64,000 nt of DNA from Nostoc sp. CHAB 5824 (GTDB lineage: Bacteria > Cyanobacteriota > Cyanobacteriia > Cyanobacteriales > Nostocaceae), in contig NZ_JAIVFT010000005.1 of the NCBI RefSeq assembly GCF_020829665.1, forward strand, positions 158,807 to 222,806, given 5' to 3'. A program made the position numbers and the translations under genes. Position 1 is the first letter of the stretch. The number at the start of each line of letters is the position of its first letter. Positions 34,925 through 43,465 of this stretch are shown here, one piece after another. Under the pieces are notes generated by a model. That model saw only the letters and a program-made list of their open reading frames with translations, did no database searches and was not told where the DNA came from.

Positions 34925-34990
34925 CATAGGCTGTTGACGGTTAACAGTCATCAGTCAACAGTCACCAGTCATCAGTCATCAGTCATCAAT
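34925..34990. repeat. STRR heptamer array before phnJ
   Basis: CTGTTGACGGTTAACAGTC flips orientation, then AGTCATC/AGTCAAC/AGTCACC units continue to the phnJ start. Read on the + strand the array is open in frame with phnJ and yields a spurious 28-residue Ser/His/Gln/Val-rich N-terminal extension. Confidence 0.88.
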
Positions 34991-34993
34991 CAA

Positions 34994-35854
34994 ATGAATA
35001 TTTCTCCCCATGCTCAATCCCCAGAAACAGGCTTTAACTTTGCTTACTTAGACGAGCAAACAAAGCGTTCTATTCGCCGCGCTTTACTGAAAGCCGTTGC
35101 GATTCCAGGACATCAAATTCCCTTTTCTTCCAGAGAAATGCCCATGTCTTACGGCTGGGGTACTGGTGGAATTCAGGTAACAGCTGCTGTGATTGGTCAA
35201 ACTGATGTATTAAAAGTAATTGACCAAGGCGCAGACGACACCACTAACGCCGTTAATATTCGTCGCTTTTTCAAAAAAGTTTGTGGCGTAAAGACAACAG
35301 AACGCACACAAGAAGCAACTTTAATTCAGACTCGCCATCGCATACCCGAAACGCCACTACAGGAAGGACAGATTTTAGTTTACCAAGTACCGATTCCCGA
35401 ACCTTTGCGCTGGCTAGAACCCTCATCTGTAGAGACTGGGAAAATGCACGCTCTAGAAGAATACGGAGCTATGTACGTCAAGCTTTACGAAGACATTACC
35501 ACACATGGACATATTGCTACATCCTACGACTATCCGGTAATGGTGCATAACCGCTATTTGATGAGTCCTAGCCCCATCCCACGCTTTGATAATCCCAAAA
35601 TGCAGATGAGTCCGGCATTGCAATTATTTGGTGCAGGTAGAGAAAAGCGCATATATGCAATTCCACCATACACTAAAGTCAAAAGCCTTGATTTTGAAGA
35701 CCATCCCTTTACCGTAGAAAAATGGGATAAAGCTTGTGAGTTATGTGGTTCTACAGAAAGCTACTTAGATGAGGTAGTAATTGACGACCAAGGTGGGCGA
35801 ATGTGGATCTGCTCAGATACAGATTTTTGTAGAGGACGGTTGACTGTTGACTGA
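34994..35854 (+). CDS. phnJ: C-P lyase radical-SAM subunit PhnJ
   Basis: The catalytic radical-SAM subunit, 286 residues from ATG 34994 (MNISPHAQ). It splits the C-P bond of ribose 1-phosphonate 5-phosphate, giving an alkane and cyclic phosphate. Numbered from that start, Cys248, Cys251, Cys273 and Cys279 have the same spacing as E. coli Cys241/244/266/272 (iron-sulfur ligands and thiyl-radical Cys). Gly39 in AIPGH corresponds to the radical-bearing Gly32. The block REMPMSYGWGTGGIQVTAAV is intact. The reading frame also runs 28 codons upstream through heptamer repeats. I reject that extension. The last residues (LTVD) and stop come from the next heptamer array. Confidence 0.96.
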   Translation: MNISPHAQSPETGFNFAYLDEQTKRSIRRALLKAVAIPGHQIPFSSREMPMSYGWGTGGIQVTAAVIGQTDVLKVIDQGADDTTNAVNIRRFFKKVCGVKTTERTQEATLIQTRHRIPETPLQEGQILVYQVPIPEPLRWLEPSSVETGKMHALEEYGAMYVKLYEDITTHGHIATSYDYPVMVHNRYLMSPSPIPRFDNPKMQMSPALQLFGAGREKRIYAIPPYTKVKSLDFEDHPFTVEKWDKACELCGSTESYLDEVVIDDQGGRMWICSDTDFCRGRLTVD

Positions 35855-35892
35855 TGACTGTTGACTGATGACTGATGACGGTTGACTGATGA
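35838..35892. repeat. STRR heptamer array after phnJ
   Basis: GGTTGAC, TGTTGAC, TGATGAC, TGTTGAC, TGATGAC, TGATGAC, GGTTGAC and TGATGAA follow in tandem. The first two units are translated as the C-terminal tail of PhnJ and supply its TGA stop. Confidence 0.88.
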
Positions 35893-35912
35893 ATCTGGAC
35901 TATTTATTGTAC

Positions 35913-35932
35913 AGACGCGATTAATCGCGTCT
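35913..35932. repeat. Palindrome before phnK
   Basis: AGACGCGATTAATCGCGTCT is a perfect 20-bp palindrome, 12 bp upstream of the phnK start. It resembles a dispersed palindromic small repeat rather than an operator, and could form a stem in the polycistronic mRNA at the ribosome entry region. Confidence 0.6.
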
Positions 35933-35943
35933 CTAATGACTAT

Positions 35944-36717
35944 ATGACTAAACCTCTTTTACAGGTTCACCAACTGAGTAAATCTTACGGCGCAATTAAA
36001 GCGTGCGATCGCATTTCTTTTAATCTTTTTCCTGGGCAAGTTCTCGGTATTGTCGGAGAATCAGGTTCAGGTAAGTCTACTTTGCTGAGTGCAATTGCTA
36101 ATCATATTGCTGTTGATAAAGGTAATGTTACTTATACTAACCGTAGCGGTGAAGACTTAGAGATTTTTCAACTTGCGGAAGCTAAACGGCGGTTGTTGAT
36201 GCGAACTGAGTGGGGTTTTGTGCAGCAAAATCCCCGTGATGGTCTGCGAATGAAGGTCAGTGCGGGAGCGAATATCGGCGAACGCTTACTAGATATTGGA
36301 GTGCGACACTACGGCGAAATCCGGGATGAGGCTGCTCACTGGCTACAGCAAGTGGAAATTGATCCCACAAGGATAGATGATCTGCCAGTTCACTTTTCTG
36401 GAGGAATGCAACAAAGATTACAACTTGCCCGTGTATTGGTGACGCGTCCTCGGTTGATCTTAATGGACGAACCGACAGGCGGGTTGGATGTGTCCGTGCA
36501 AGCGCGGTTATTAGATTTGTTGCGATCGCTTGTCCGCAATTTTCACCTTAGCGTGATTATAGTTACCCACGATATCGGCGTAGTTAGACTGCTGGCACAC
36601 AGATTACTAGTCATGCAACAAGGACAAGTCGTGGAATCAGGTTTAACTGACCAAGTACTTGATGATCCACAACATCCATACACTCAATTACTAGTCAGCG
36701 CCGCTTTAACACCCTGA
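35944..36717 (+). CDS. phnK: C-P lyase ABC-type ATPase PhnK
   Basis: A 257-residue ABC ATPase with Walker A GESGSGKSTLL, signature FSGGMQQRLQLARVL, Walker B LILMDEPTGGLDVS and switch VTHDIGVVRLL. PhnK binds the PhnGHIJ core, and a PhnK-PhnL assembly couples ATP hydrolysis to core opening rather than to membrane transport. The C-terminal DDPQHPYTQLLVSA is shared with dipeptide-transport ATPases, to which PhnK is related. Start ATG 35944, preceded by a palindrome. Confidence 0.95.
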   Translation: MTKPLLQVHQLSKSYGAIKACDRISFNLFPGQVLGIVGESGSGKSTLLSAIANHIAVDKGNVTYTNRSGEDLEIFQLAEAKRRLLMRTEWGFVQQNPRDGLRMKVSAGANIGERLLDIGVRHYGEIRDEAAHWLQQVEIDPTRIDDLPVHFSGGMQQRLQLARVLVTRPRLILMDEPTGGLDVSVQARLLDLLRSLVRNFHLSVIIVTHDIGVVRLLAHRLLVMQQGQVVESGLTDQVLDDPQHPYTQLLVSAALTP

Positions 36718-36718
36718 T

Positions 36719-36755
36719 ATGTTAACAGTCAACAGTCAACAGTCAACAGTCATCT
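36719..36755. repeat. STRR heptamer array between phnK and phnL
   Basis: Four to five units: GTTAACA, GTCAACA, GTCAACA, GTCAACA and GTCATCT. They begin at the phnK stop. Confidence 0.85.
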
Positions 36756-36767
36756 ATTTTCTTAACC

Positions 36768-37493
36768 ATGCAATCATTAACTGTTAATCATCGTCCAGTA
36801 AGCTTTTATAGCCAAGCACTTTTGCAAGTTGAGAATTTGCGAAAAAGTTTTACTCTGCATCAGCAAGGAGGCATTAATCTATCGGTGTTAGAAGGAGTTT
36901 CCTTGAGCGTTAATGCTGGGGAATGTGTTGCCCTTTCTGGAGCATCCGGCAGTGGAAAATCTACATTTATGCGCTGTTTATATGCTAACTATCGCGTTGA
37001 TAGTGGTTCAGTCTGGATAAAGCATCAGGAAGATTGGGTTGATTTATGTCAACTCGCTCCCCACGAAATTTTAGCAGTCCGGCAGAAAACTATTGGATAT
37101 GTCAGCCAGTTTTTAAGAGTAATTCCCAGAGTGCCAGCGTTAGAAGTTGCCGCAGAACCACTTTTGGAATTAGGGGTAGATATAGATATTGCACATAACA
37201 AAGTTAAAGACTTATTTCATCGCCTCAACCTCTCAGAACGACTGTGGCATCTTTCCCCGACAACCTTTTCTGGAGGCGAAAAGCAACGGGTAAATATTAC
37301 TCGTGCTTTAGCAGTTGATTATCCCATTTTGCTACTGGATGAACCAACTTCAGCCCTAGATGCTACCAATCGCCAAGTAGTAATCGAACTGCTCCAAGAG
37401 CGAAAAGCTCAAGGTTGTGCCTTAATTGGTATTTTTCACGACGAAGAAGTAAGAGCGCAGCTTTGTAACCGCGAATTAATTTTTAATGGTTGA
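36768..37493 (+). CDS. phnL: C-P lyase ABC-type ATPase PhnL
   Basis: A 241-residue ABC ATPase with Walker [16 protein letters not shown], signature FSGGEKQRVNITRAL and Walker [16 protein letters not shown]. The PhnL family features GGINLSVLEGVSLSVNAGE and IGIFHDEEVRAQLCNR are present. PhnL docks on PhnK and is needed with PhnGHI for the first, ribose-transfer step. It is complete in length (E. coli 226). The stop is followed at once by the longest heptamer array of the cluster. Confidence 0.95.
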   Translation: MQSLTVNHRPVSFYSQALLQVENLRKSFTLHQQGGINLSVLEGVSLSVNAGECVALSGASGSGKSTFMRCLYANYRVDSGSVWIKHQEDWVDLCQLAPHEILAVRQKTIGYVSQFLRVIPRVPALEVAAEPLLELGVDIDIAHNKVKDLFHRLNLSERLWHLSPTTFSGGEKQRVNITRALAVDYPILLLDEPTSALDATNRQVVIELLQERKAQGCALIGIFHDEEVRAQLCNRELIFNG

Positions 37494-37620
37494 TGGTTGA
37501 TGGTTGACGGTTGACGGTTAACAGTCACCAGTCATCAGTCACCAGTCATCAGTCATCAGTCACCAGTCATCAGTCATCAGTCATCAGTCACCAGTCATCA
37601 GTCACCAGTCACCAGTCAAC
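37488..37620. repeat. Longest STRR heptamer array, between phnL and phnM
   Basis: About 18 heptamers. TTGATGG/TTGACGG units come first, then the orientation switches at GGTTAACAGTC to AGTCACC/AGTCATC units up to the phnM start. There are no conserved spacers and no 20-40 bp repeats, so it is not a CRISPR. Confidence 0.92.
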
Positions 37621-37626
37621 AATATT

Positions 37627-38763
37627 ATGAATGAGCAGGTTTACACTAACTATCGTCTACAACTGCCAGATCAAGAACTGGTAGGTACTTTGGTAGTGCG
37701 AGATGGATTGATTGCTGATATTCAGCCAGGGATTGTGAGTCATGGTCAAAATGGTCAGAGAGATTATCTATTACCAGGGTTGATTGAGTTGCACACCGAT
37801 AATCTCGAACGCTGTATGTCTCCCCGTCCCGGTATTCGCTGGCCTTTAGAAGCCGCAGCAGTTTATCATGACCGAGATATAGCCAGTGCGGGAGTCACAA
37901 CAGTATGTGATGCGATCGCAATTGGTGATGTGGCGGCTGGCTCTCCTCGCTTAACTAACTATGCGCCGATGATTGATGTCATCTCCCAAGGACAAGCTGC
38001 TGGACGCTTTTGTGTGGAACATCGCATTCATCTGCGCTGTGAACTGGCTTATGACAAGGTTTATGAGATTACAGCACAATACGCAGATCATCCTCTTTTA
38101 TCAATGATTTCGCTGATGGATCATACTCCCGGTCAACGGCAGTTTATCCGATTGGACAAGTTTAAAGAGTATTACATGGGCAAACACGGTATTACTCCTG
38201 ACAAAATTGACGAGTTGATCATCATTCGTCAGCAACAGCAACAAATGTATGCACAAAAAAATCGTATGGCTTTAGTAGAACTTACTAAAACCAAAGGTAT
38301 TTCCTTAGCAAGTCATGATGATACCACCGTGGAACACGTCCAGGAAGCGGTGCAAGATGGAGTAGTGCTAGCTGAGTTCCCCACTACATTAGAAGCTGCC
38401 AAAGCAGCGCACAGCTTAAGATTACAAGTTTTGATGGGTGCGCCTAATTTAGTGTTGGGTGGTTCTCACTCTGGTAATGTTTCAGCTATGGAACTTGTTT
38501 TGCACAATTTAGTTGATGTGATTTCTTCTGATTACGTTCCTCAAAGCTTATTGCAATCCATTTGGATCATTGCCCATAAGACTGGCAAGCCTATTTACCA
38601 AGCTATGCAATTATTTACCAGTAACCCAGCTAAAGCCATTAATGTATTTTGCGATCGCGGTAGTCTGGAAGTAGAAAAAAGAGCCGATATGATCGCTGTT
38701 CGTGATGATGGTATAGTACCTCGCTTGAGTGCAACTATCTGCCGAGGCCATCGTGTTGCTTAA
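37627..38763 (+). CDS. phnM: PhnM, ribose 1-phosphonate 5-triphosphate diphosphatase
   Basis: A 378-residue amidohydrolase, the same length as E. coli PhnM. The metal-site motifs are IELHTDNLERCMSPRPGIRW, HRIHLRCE, LASHDDTTVEHV and ISSDYVPQSL. It releases pyrophosphate from alpha-D-ribose 1-phosphonate 5-triphosphate, giving the PhnJ substrate. This is the canonical type (HTDN), whereas the amidohydrolase domain of the upstream fusion is of another branch (HGDAFER), so the cluster has two PhnM forms. It is the last gene of the co-directional phn run. Confidence 0.95.
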   Translation: MNEQVYTNYRLQLPDQELVGTLVVRDGLIADIQPGIVSHGQNGQRDYLLPGLIELHTDNLERCMSPRPGIRWPLEAAAVYHDRDIASAGVTTVCDAIAIGDVAAGSPRLTNYAPMIDVISQGQAAGRFCVEHRIHLRCELAYDKVYEITAQYADHPLLSMISLMDHTPGQRQFIRLDKFKEYYMGKHGITPDKIDELIIIRQQQQQMYAQKNRMALVELTKTKGISLASHDDTTVEHVQEAVQDGVVLAEFPTTLEAAKAAHSLRLQVLMGAPNLVLGGSHSGNVSAMELVLHNLVDVISSDYVPQSLLQSIWIIAHKTGKPIYQAMQLFTSNPAKAINVFCDRGSLEVEKRADMIAVRDDGIVPRLSATICRGHRVA

Positions 38764-39168
38764 ATTACAAATATTACATATAAATATAAAGGTAAAAATT
38801 AGGCGATCGCTTCATTTGATAATTAACCCTCTTTAATCACTTTAGGCATAAAAAAATATAAATCCTCAGATTGTGTATCAAAAACAATGAAGCCAATGAA
38901 CTCATGCATAATCTCAATTAGCCATTAAAAACTAAATTGTAAATGCCGATTATTAAACACTTGTAACCCGGGTTTAAGTAAGCAATAATAAATGTATAGT
39001 TGGAACATTAAGTTTTTGCTAAGGCTGTGCAATATTTATCTATAAAACAATACCTTAGCCAATTTACTAGGCTTGGAAATAAAGTTAATCTGAGATAAAT
39101 ACGAATTTTTTGAGCAAGCTATAAAAGCAATGGTCACCTTGATATGCAAGCGATCGCTACAATCATTA
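38764..39168. other. Intergenic region after the phn cluster
   Basis: AT-rich. On the minus strand 38823-38909 there is a 28-codon frame (MHEFIGFIVFDTQSEDLYFF, then MPKVIKEG) with protein-like composition. It could be a small gene or a relic; it has no recognisable ribosome-binding site. I see no clear terminator behind phnM. Confidence 0.35.
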
Positions 39169-39283
39169 GACCTCTTGCAAAAGCTCCTTTTGCACTCTTG
39201 TAGGAAAAGGGGATGCATGGCAAAGGGAAAAGGAAAATTTCATCCCTTTCCCCTTACCCTTTTCCCTACTTTTGCAATAAGTC
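39169..39283. mobile_element. MITE-like element with terminal inverted repeats
   Basis: The 115-bp element is bounded by GACCTCTTGCAAAAG and CTTTTGCAATAAGTC, which are inverted copies with 12 of 15 positions matching. The inside is a foldback of purine-rich and pyrimidine-rich tracts (AAAGGGAAAAGG against CCTTTTCCC-type sequence). The ends resemble those of a cyanobacterial insertion sequence. No transposase is encoded. Confidence 0.5.
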
Positions 39284-39371
39284 CATTGACTGACAGCTAT
39301 TTGCTCTATTTACTCTAGGCTAAGTTGATTTTTATTTTCTTTCCTAATTACTGAATCAGTGTTCTAGTACA

Positions 39372-39406
39372 TTAAGAATTCGTAATTTGTAATTACGAAT
39401 TCTTAA
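39372..39406. repeat. Perfect hairpin built from TAATTCG units
   Basis: TTAAGAATTCGTAATT and AATTACGAATTCTTAA are exact inverted arms around TGT. The same heptamer words occur as tandem arrays at 52068 and 58627. It lies 200 bp before the kinase gene. Confidence 0.6.
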
Positions 39407-39603
39407 AAACATTTCTTATAGCCAATAATTGGAATTTTCGTTGATTTTCAAGAATATCTTGACATCAAAACTTATAATTCGTGACATTAGTATAAATTTC
39501 TTGTTTATTTTACCAAAAGCTGTGAGCATCGGTAATTTCTTGGGAAATCTAAATATAACCTAGAAACTCTTTTTACCGAACAATGTGATTAAGGAGCTAA
39601 CCC

Positions 39604-42039
39604 TTGGTACAACAAAACTCCAGCCTATCGGCATCTGACAGAGAACATTATTTATCACGAAATTTACTAATTAGATTTATTCTTGGTGGTACTACTCTTA
39701 TAGTCAGTATTTCTGCCTATTTCAGCTATCAAGCCGCTAGAAATATGATGCTCAAAGATTTGAGACAGAGCGCTTTTTTAGAGGTACAGAGAGGAGGTGC
39801 TGAAATTCAGGAGTGGTTACACCTTCGTCAAGTGGAGGTAGAAACCCTGGCTAATACTTCAACTGTACGCTCCTTAAACTGGTCTGTAGCAGAACCCTAT
39901 TTAAAAGCAGAAGTCAAGCGGATTAATGAATTTTTCTTTTTCCAAATAGTTAACCCAGATGGTTTATTATCCAATACAAAAGTTGGTCGCTCAAATAAAA
40001 ATATTCAGGATCGAGACTACTTTCAAAAAGCAATTGCGGGAAAGAGCAACATTTCCGATCCCTTCATTAGCCGTTCTACAGGAATTCCTTTAATTGCGAT
40101 CGCCACCCCAATCTCGTCAAATTCTGCTAGCAGTAGTTCACCGATTGGAGTCTTCCAGGGCAATGTGAGAGTCGATCGCATTGCAGAGGTTGTCAACTCC
40201 CTGCACTACGGCACGAACAGCTATGCTTTTGCTCTCAATTCCCAAGGACAAGCGATCGTCCATCCTAACTCGGCGTTAATGTCAACCTTAGAAAAACCTG
40301 CACCCACCCTGCTGAAAATTGGCGATCGCAATTTAAATGCGATCGCGCAGCGGATGGTTAATAAACAAGAGGGAATTGAGTTGATGGAAATCGACGGCAC
40401 TCAAAAGTATGTAGCTTATCTGCCGTTGCAAGCCGCTAATTGGTCTGTGGCTTTGATAATTCCCCGCCAAAATATCGAATCTCGATTACAATTCCTCGAT
40501 TTAATCGCCTTAATTGTCGGTGGACTGGCTGCTACCATGATTACCGTTTTGTGGCAGGTGCAAGCATTTGAACAAGCTGAACTGAAAAAGTCTAAAGCTG
40601 CGGCTGATACCGCCAACCATGCTAAAAGCGAATTTTTAGCCAACATGAGTCATGAACTGCGAACGCCCTTAAATGGCATTCTCGGTTGTGCCCAAATTTT
40701 GCTGCGTTCCCCAGCTTTACCTAATCAAGAGCAATATCATGTCAATATTATTGAACAATGCGGCTCTCATCTGCTGACTTTAATTAATGACATTTTGGAT
40801 CTATCCAAAATTGAAGCGAAAAAGCTAGAACTGTATCCAGATGATGTACATTTCCCCTCCTTTTTCCAAGGAATTGTCGAAATATGCCAGATTCGGGCAG
40901 AACAAAAGGGCATTTTGTTTCTATATAAACCCGCGCTCAACTTGCCTACAGGGGTTCATGTTGATGTCAAAAGATTACGTCAGGTGCTATTAAATCTGTT
41001 GGGAAATGCCATCAAATTTACAGATGAAGGTCAGGTTACTTTCAATATTGAAGTAATCGATCAATCTCCGAGTGATGGGCAGACAGTGAAACATCGCCTT
41101 CGCTGTACCGTAGAAGATACGGGAATCGGCATAACTCCCGCAGAATTGAGCAAAATTTTCCAGCCCTTTGAACAAGTAGGCGAAAAAAAGCGCCAAGCTG
41201 AAGGCACAGGGCTGGGTTTAGCTATTACTCGGCAGTTAGTACAGATGATGGGTAGCGACATCCATGTTGAGAGTCAGATCGGTAAAGGGAGTAGCTTCTG
41301 GTTTGAGTTGGAGATTCCCGAAACGACTGACTGGGTACAATCTGCGATCGCTGCATCAGAAAAACAAATCATTGGTTTTGAGGGTAGCCCCTACACCATC
41401 CTGATGGTTGATGATCGCTGGGAGAATCGCACAGTGATTACAAACTTACTGCAACCACTGGGTTTTAATGTAGTGGAAGCCAGCAACGGTAAAGAAGGTT
41501 TAGAAAAAGCGATCGCCCTCAAACCAGACTTAATCATCACAGATTTGCTGATGCCAGAAATGGATGGGTTTGAATTAATTAAACATCTGCGTCACACTCC
41601 AGAAATTCAGGGTGTCAAAATTATCGTCTCTTCCGCTAGTGTCTTTGAAGCCGACCAACATCGCAGCCTGCAAGCTGGAGGTAACGATTTCTTGAGCAAA
41701 CCTATACAAGTAGATGAATTATTGGAGCAATTAAAACTCTACTTAAATTTGGAATGGATTTACAAGCAATTTCAGCCTGATGGAGAAAAAGCCAAAGAAA
41801 CAACGACAGCAAATAGCCAATCTGCTCAATCAATCCCTCCTTCCCCCCAAATCTTGCAGGAACTAGTCACCTTAGCCAGTAAAGGTAACTTCAATGCCAT
41901 TCTCAAATGGGCCGATCAACTGGAGGAAACAGACACAACCTTCGTGCCATTTGCTAATGAACTACGGCAACTAGCAAGGCAATTTGATGAAGATTTAATC
42001 CTCAATTTCTTGACTCAATATGCGATGGAAACAGTATGA
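39604..42039 (+). CDS. Membrane hybrid histidine kinase with Cache sensor
   Basis: An 811-residue sensor. TM1 at about 21-40, an extracytoplasmic double-Cache domain (about 45-290; DRDYFQKAIAGKSNISDPFI and PIGVFQGNVRVDRI are typical), TM2 at about 296-317, HisKA with phospho-acceptor His350 in LANMSHELRTPLNGILG, HATPase (NLLGNAIKFTDEG, DTGIGITP, GTGLGLAI), then a receiver (ILMVDDRWENR, IITDLLMPEMDG, SKPI) and a helical tail of about 90 residues that may be Hpt-like. It senses an external small molecule. The start is TTG 39604, with AAGGAG upstream. The stop overlaps the next gene in ATGA, so the two form an operon. Confidence 0.93.
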   Translation: MVQQNSSLSASDREHYLSRNLLIRFILGGTTLIVSISAYFSYQAARNMMLKDLRQSAFLEVQRGGAEIQEWLHLRQVEVETLANTSTVRSLNWSVAEPYLKAEVKRINEFFFFQIVNPDGLLSNTKVGRSNKNIQDRDYFQKAIAGKSNISDPFISRSTGIPLIAIATPISSNSASSSSPIGVFQGNVRVDRIAEVVNSLHYGTNSYAFALNSQGQAIVHPNSALMSTLEKPAPTLLKIGDRNLNAIAQRMVNKQEGIELMEIDGTQKYVAYLPLQAANWSVALIIPRQNIESRLQFLDLIALIVGGLAATMITVLWQVQAFEQAELKKSKAAADTANHAKSEFLANMSHELRTPLNGILGCAQILLRSPALPNQEQYHVNIIEQCGSHLLTLINDILDLSKIEAKKLELYPDDVHFPSFFQGIVEICQIRAEQKGILFLYKPALNLPTGVHVDVKRLRQVLLNLLGNAIKFTDEGQVTFNIEVIDQSPSDGQTVKHRLRCTVEDTGIGITPAELSKIFQPFEQVGEKKRQAEGTGLGLAITRQLVQMMGSDIHVESQIGKGSSFWFELEIPETTDWVQSAIAASEKQIIGFEGSPYTILMVDDRWENRTVITNLLQPLGFNVVEASNGKEGLEKAIALKPDLIITDLLMPEMDGFELIKHLRHTPEIQGVKIIVSSASVFEADQHRSLQAGGNDFLSKPIQVDELLEQLKLYLNLEWIYKQFQPDGEKAKETTTANSQSAQSIPPSPQILQELVTLASKGNFNAILKWADQLEETDTTFVPFANELRQLARQFDEDLILNFLTQYAMETV

Positions 42040-43331
42040 AAACGACTATTGGAAACCAAAAAAATTCTATCAATTACGCTCCTTCCAGGGGAATTGTTTT
42101 AGTCGTTGACGATAACCCTGCGAATTTACAAGTTTTATCCAGCTTTCTGGATCAGTCTAGCTTTGAAGTTTGGGCAGCACGCAGTGGTGAGAAAGCCCTT
42201 CAGCGATTAGAAAATGATGATTTACCTGATTTAATCTTGCTGGATGTAATGATGCCGGGTATAGATGGTTTTGAAACCTGTAAACAGCTAAAAAGCAATC
42301 CTCGTGTCCAAGATATTCCGGTCATTTTTATGACAGCCCTCTCAGAAACTGCTGATAAAATCAAAGGTTTGCAACTGGGAGCCGTAGACTACATAACCAA
42401 ACCTTTTCAACATGAAGAAGTCTTAGTGCGGATAGAAAATCACCTAAAACTGAGAAATTTGACAAAAACCTTGAGTGCTAAAAACGCCGAATTACAACAA
42501 ACTCAAACTCAACTGATTCAAGCAGAAAAGGTAGCAGCTTTAGGTCAAATTACAGCAGGTATTGCTCATGAAGTTAATAATCCTATCAATTTTATAGCTG
42601 GTAACTTAAATTTTGTTGAACAGTATGTACAGGAAGTAGTTAGTTTATTGTATCTCTATCAAAAACATCTACCCGATCCACCAGATGAAATTCAAACCGC
42701 AATTCAGAAAAGCGATCTTAACTTTTTGTTAGATGATTTATCTAAAATTATTCAATCCATGCAACTTGGTACATCTCGTGTTACAGAAATTGTGTCATAT
42801 TTGAACAACTTCTCGCGCCACAGAGAAGCTGGTAAGAAACTAACTAACTTGCATGAAGGGTTAGAAAGTACATTACTTATTCTTGGACATCGGTTTAAAC
42901 AAAATGCTCATCACCCAGCCATAAAAATAATCAAAGAATATGGAAGCTTGCCACTTGTTGAGTGTTTCCCTGGCGAAATTAATCAGGTTTTTATGAATTT
43001 AATTTGTAATGCGATCGATGCAATTGAAGAAAAATATAAAAATAAAGACCTTGATGCAATTTATCAACATCCTGGGGTGATTAAAATAAAAACTGAGGCA
43101 ATTGGAGAGCAAGTTATTTTAAGATTTGCCGACAATGGCTCAGGTATAAATAAAGTAGACCAAACAAAAATATTCGATGCTTTTTACACAACAAAACCCG
43201 TCGGTAAAGGAACAGGGCTTGGTCTATCTATTGCTTACCAAATTGTGGTTAATAATCATCGCGGCAAGCTCACATACCATTCCAAAGCAGGTGAAGGGAT
43301 AGAATTTATCATTGAACTGCCCATCCGATAA
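42036..43331 (+). CDS. Receiver-histidine kinase protein
   Basis: A 431-residue soluble protein: receiver domain (Asp27-Asp26 pocket VVDDNPAN, phospho-acceptor Asp70, Lys122), coiled coil (about 140-165), then a kinase module whose HisKA region carries His178 in GIAHEVNNPINF, and a HATPase (NLICNAIDAIEE, DNGSGI, GTGLGLSIAYQIV). It overlaps the preceding Cache kinase by 4 bp and can receive phosphate from it, so the pair makes a relay. The output is not evident: there is no DNA-binding domain. Confidence 0.93.
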   Translation: MKTTIGNQKNSINYAPSRGIVLVVDDNPANLQVLSSFLDQSSFEVWAARSGEKALQRLENDDLPDLILLDVMMPGIDGFETCKQLKSNPRVQDIPVIFMTALSETADKIKGLQLGAVDYITKPFQHEEVLVRIENHLKLRNLTKTLSAKNAELQQTQTQLIQAEKVAALGQITAGIAHEVNNPINFIAGNLNFVEQYVQEVVSLLYLYQKHLPDPPDEIQTAIQKSDLNFLLDDLSKIIQSMQLGTSRVTEIVSYLNNFSRHREAGKKLTNLHEGLESTLLILGHRFKQNAHHPAIKIIKEYGSLPLVECFPGEINQVFMNLICNAIDAIEEKYKNKDLDAIYQHPGVIKIKTEAIGEQVILRFADNGSGINKVDQTKIFDAFYTTKPVGKGTGLGLSIAYQIVVNNHRGKLTYHSKAGEGIEFIIELPIR

Positions 43332-43393
43332 ATGAGAATTTGCAAACTCAATACAACAAAACATAACTTCTTTTAATTGAATAGACCACACAC

Positions 43394-43421
43394 GTAGGGG
43401 CACAATATATTGTGCCCCTAC
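43394..43421. repeat. Palindrome GTAGGGGCAC type, AT core
   Basis: A perfect 28-bp palindrome: outer arms GTAGGGGCAC and GTGCCCCTAC around AATATATT. It lies between two convergent genes and could terminate both. A sister copy with a GC core is at 51657. Confidence 0.75.
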
Positions 43422-43465
43422 TCGCATTTTAAAATTGCTGTCTATGCATCTAAAAATTTCTATAA

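Noticed and set aside
34910..34993. N-terminal extension of PhnJ
   Set aside because: The 28 codons are entirely heptamer repeat (Ser/His/Gln/Val). The conserved PhnJ start fits ATG 34994, and radical/Cys positions then keep a constant offset of 7 to E. coli PhnJ.
37488..37620. Possible CRISPR array in the dense repeats
   Set aside because: Units are 7 bp, directly tandem, without spacers, and flip orientation. They are STRR heptamers, and no cas gene is in the window.
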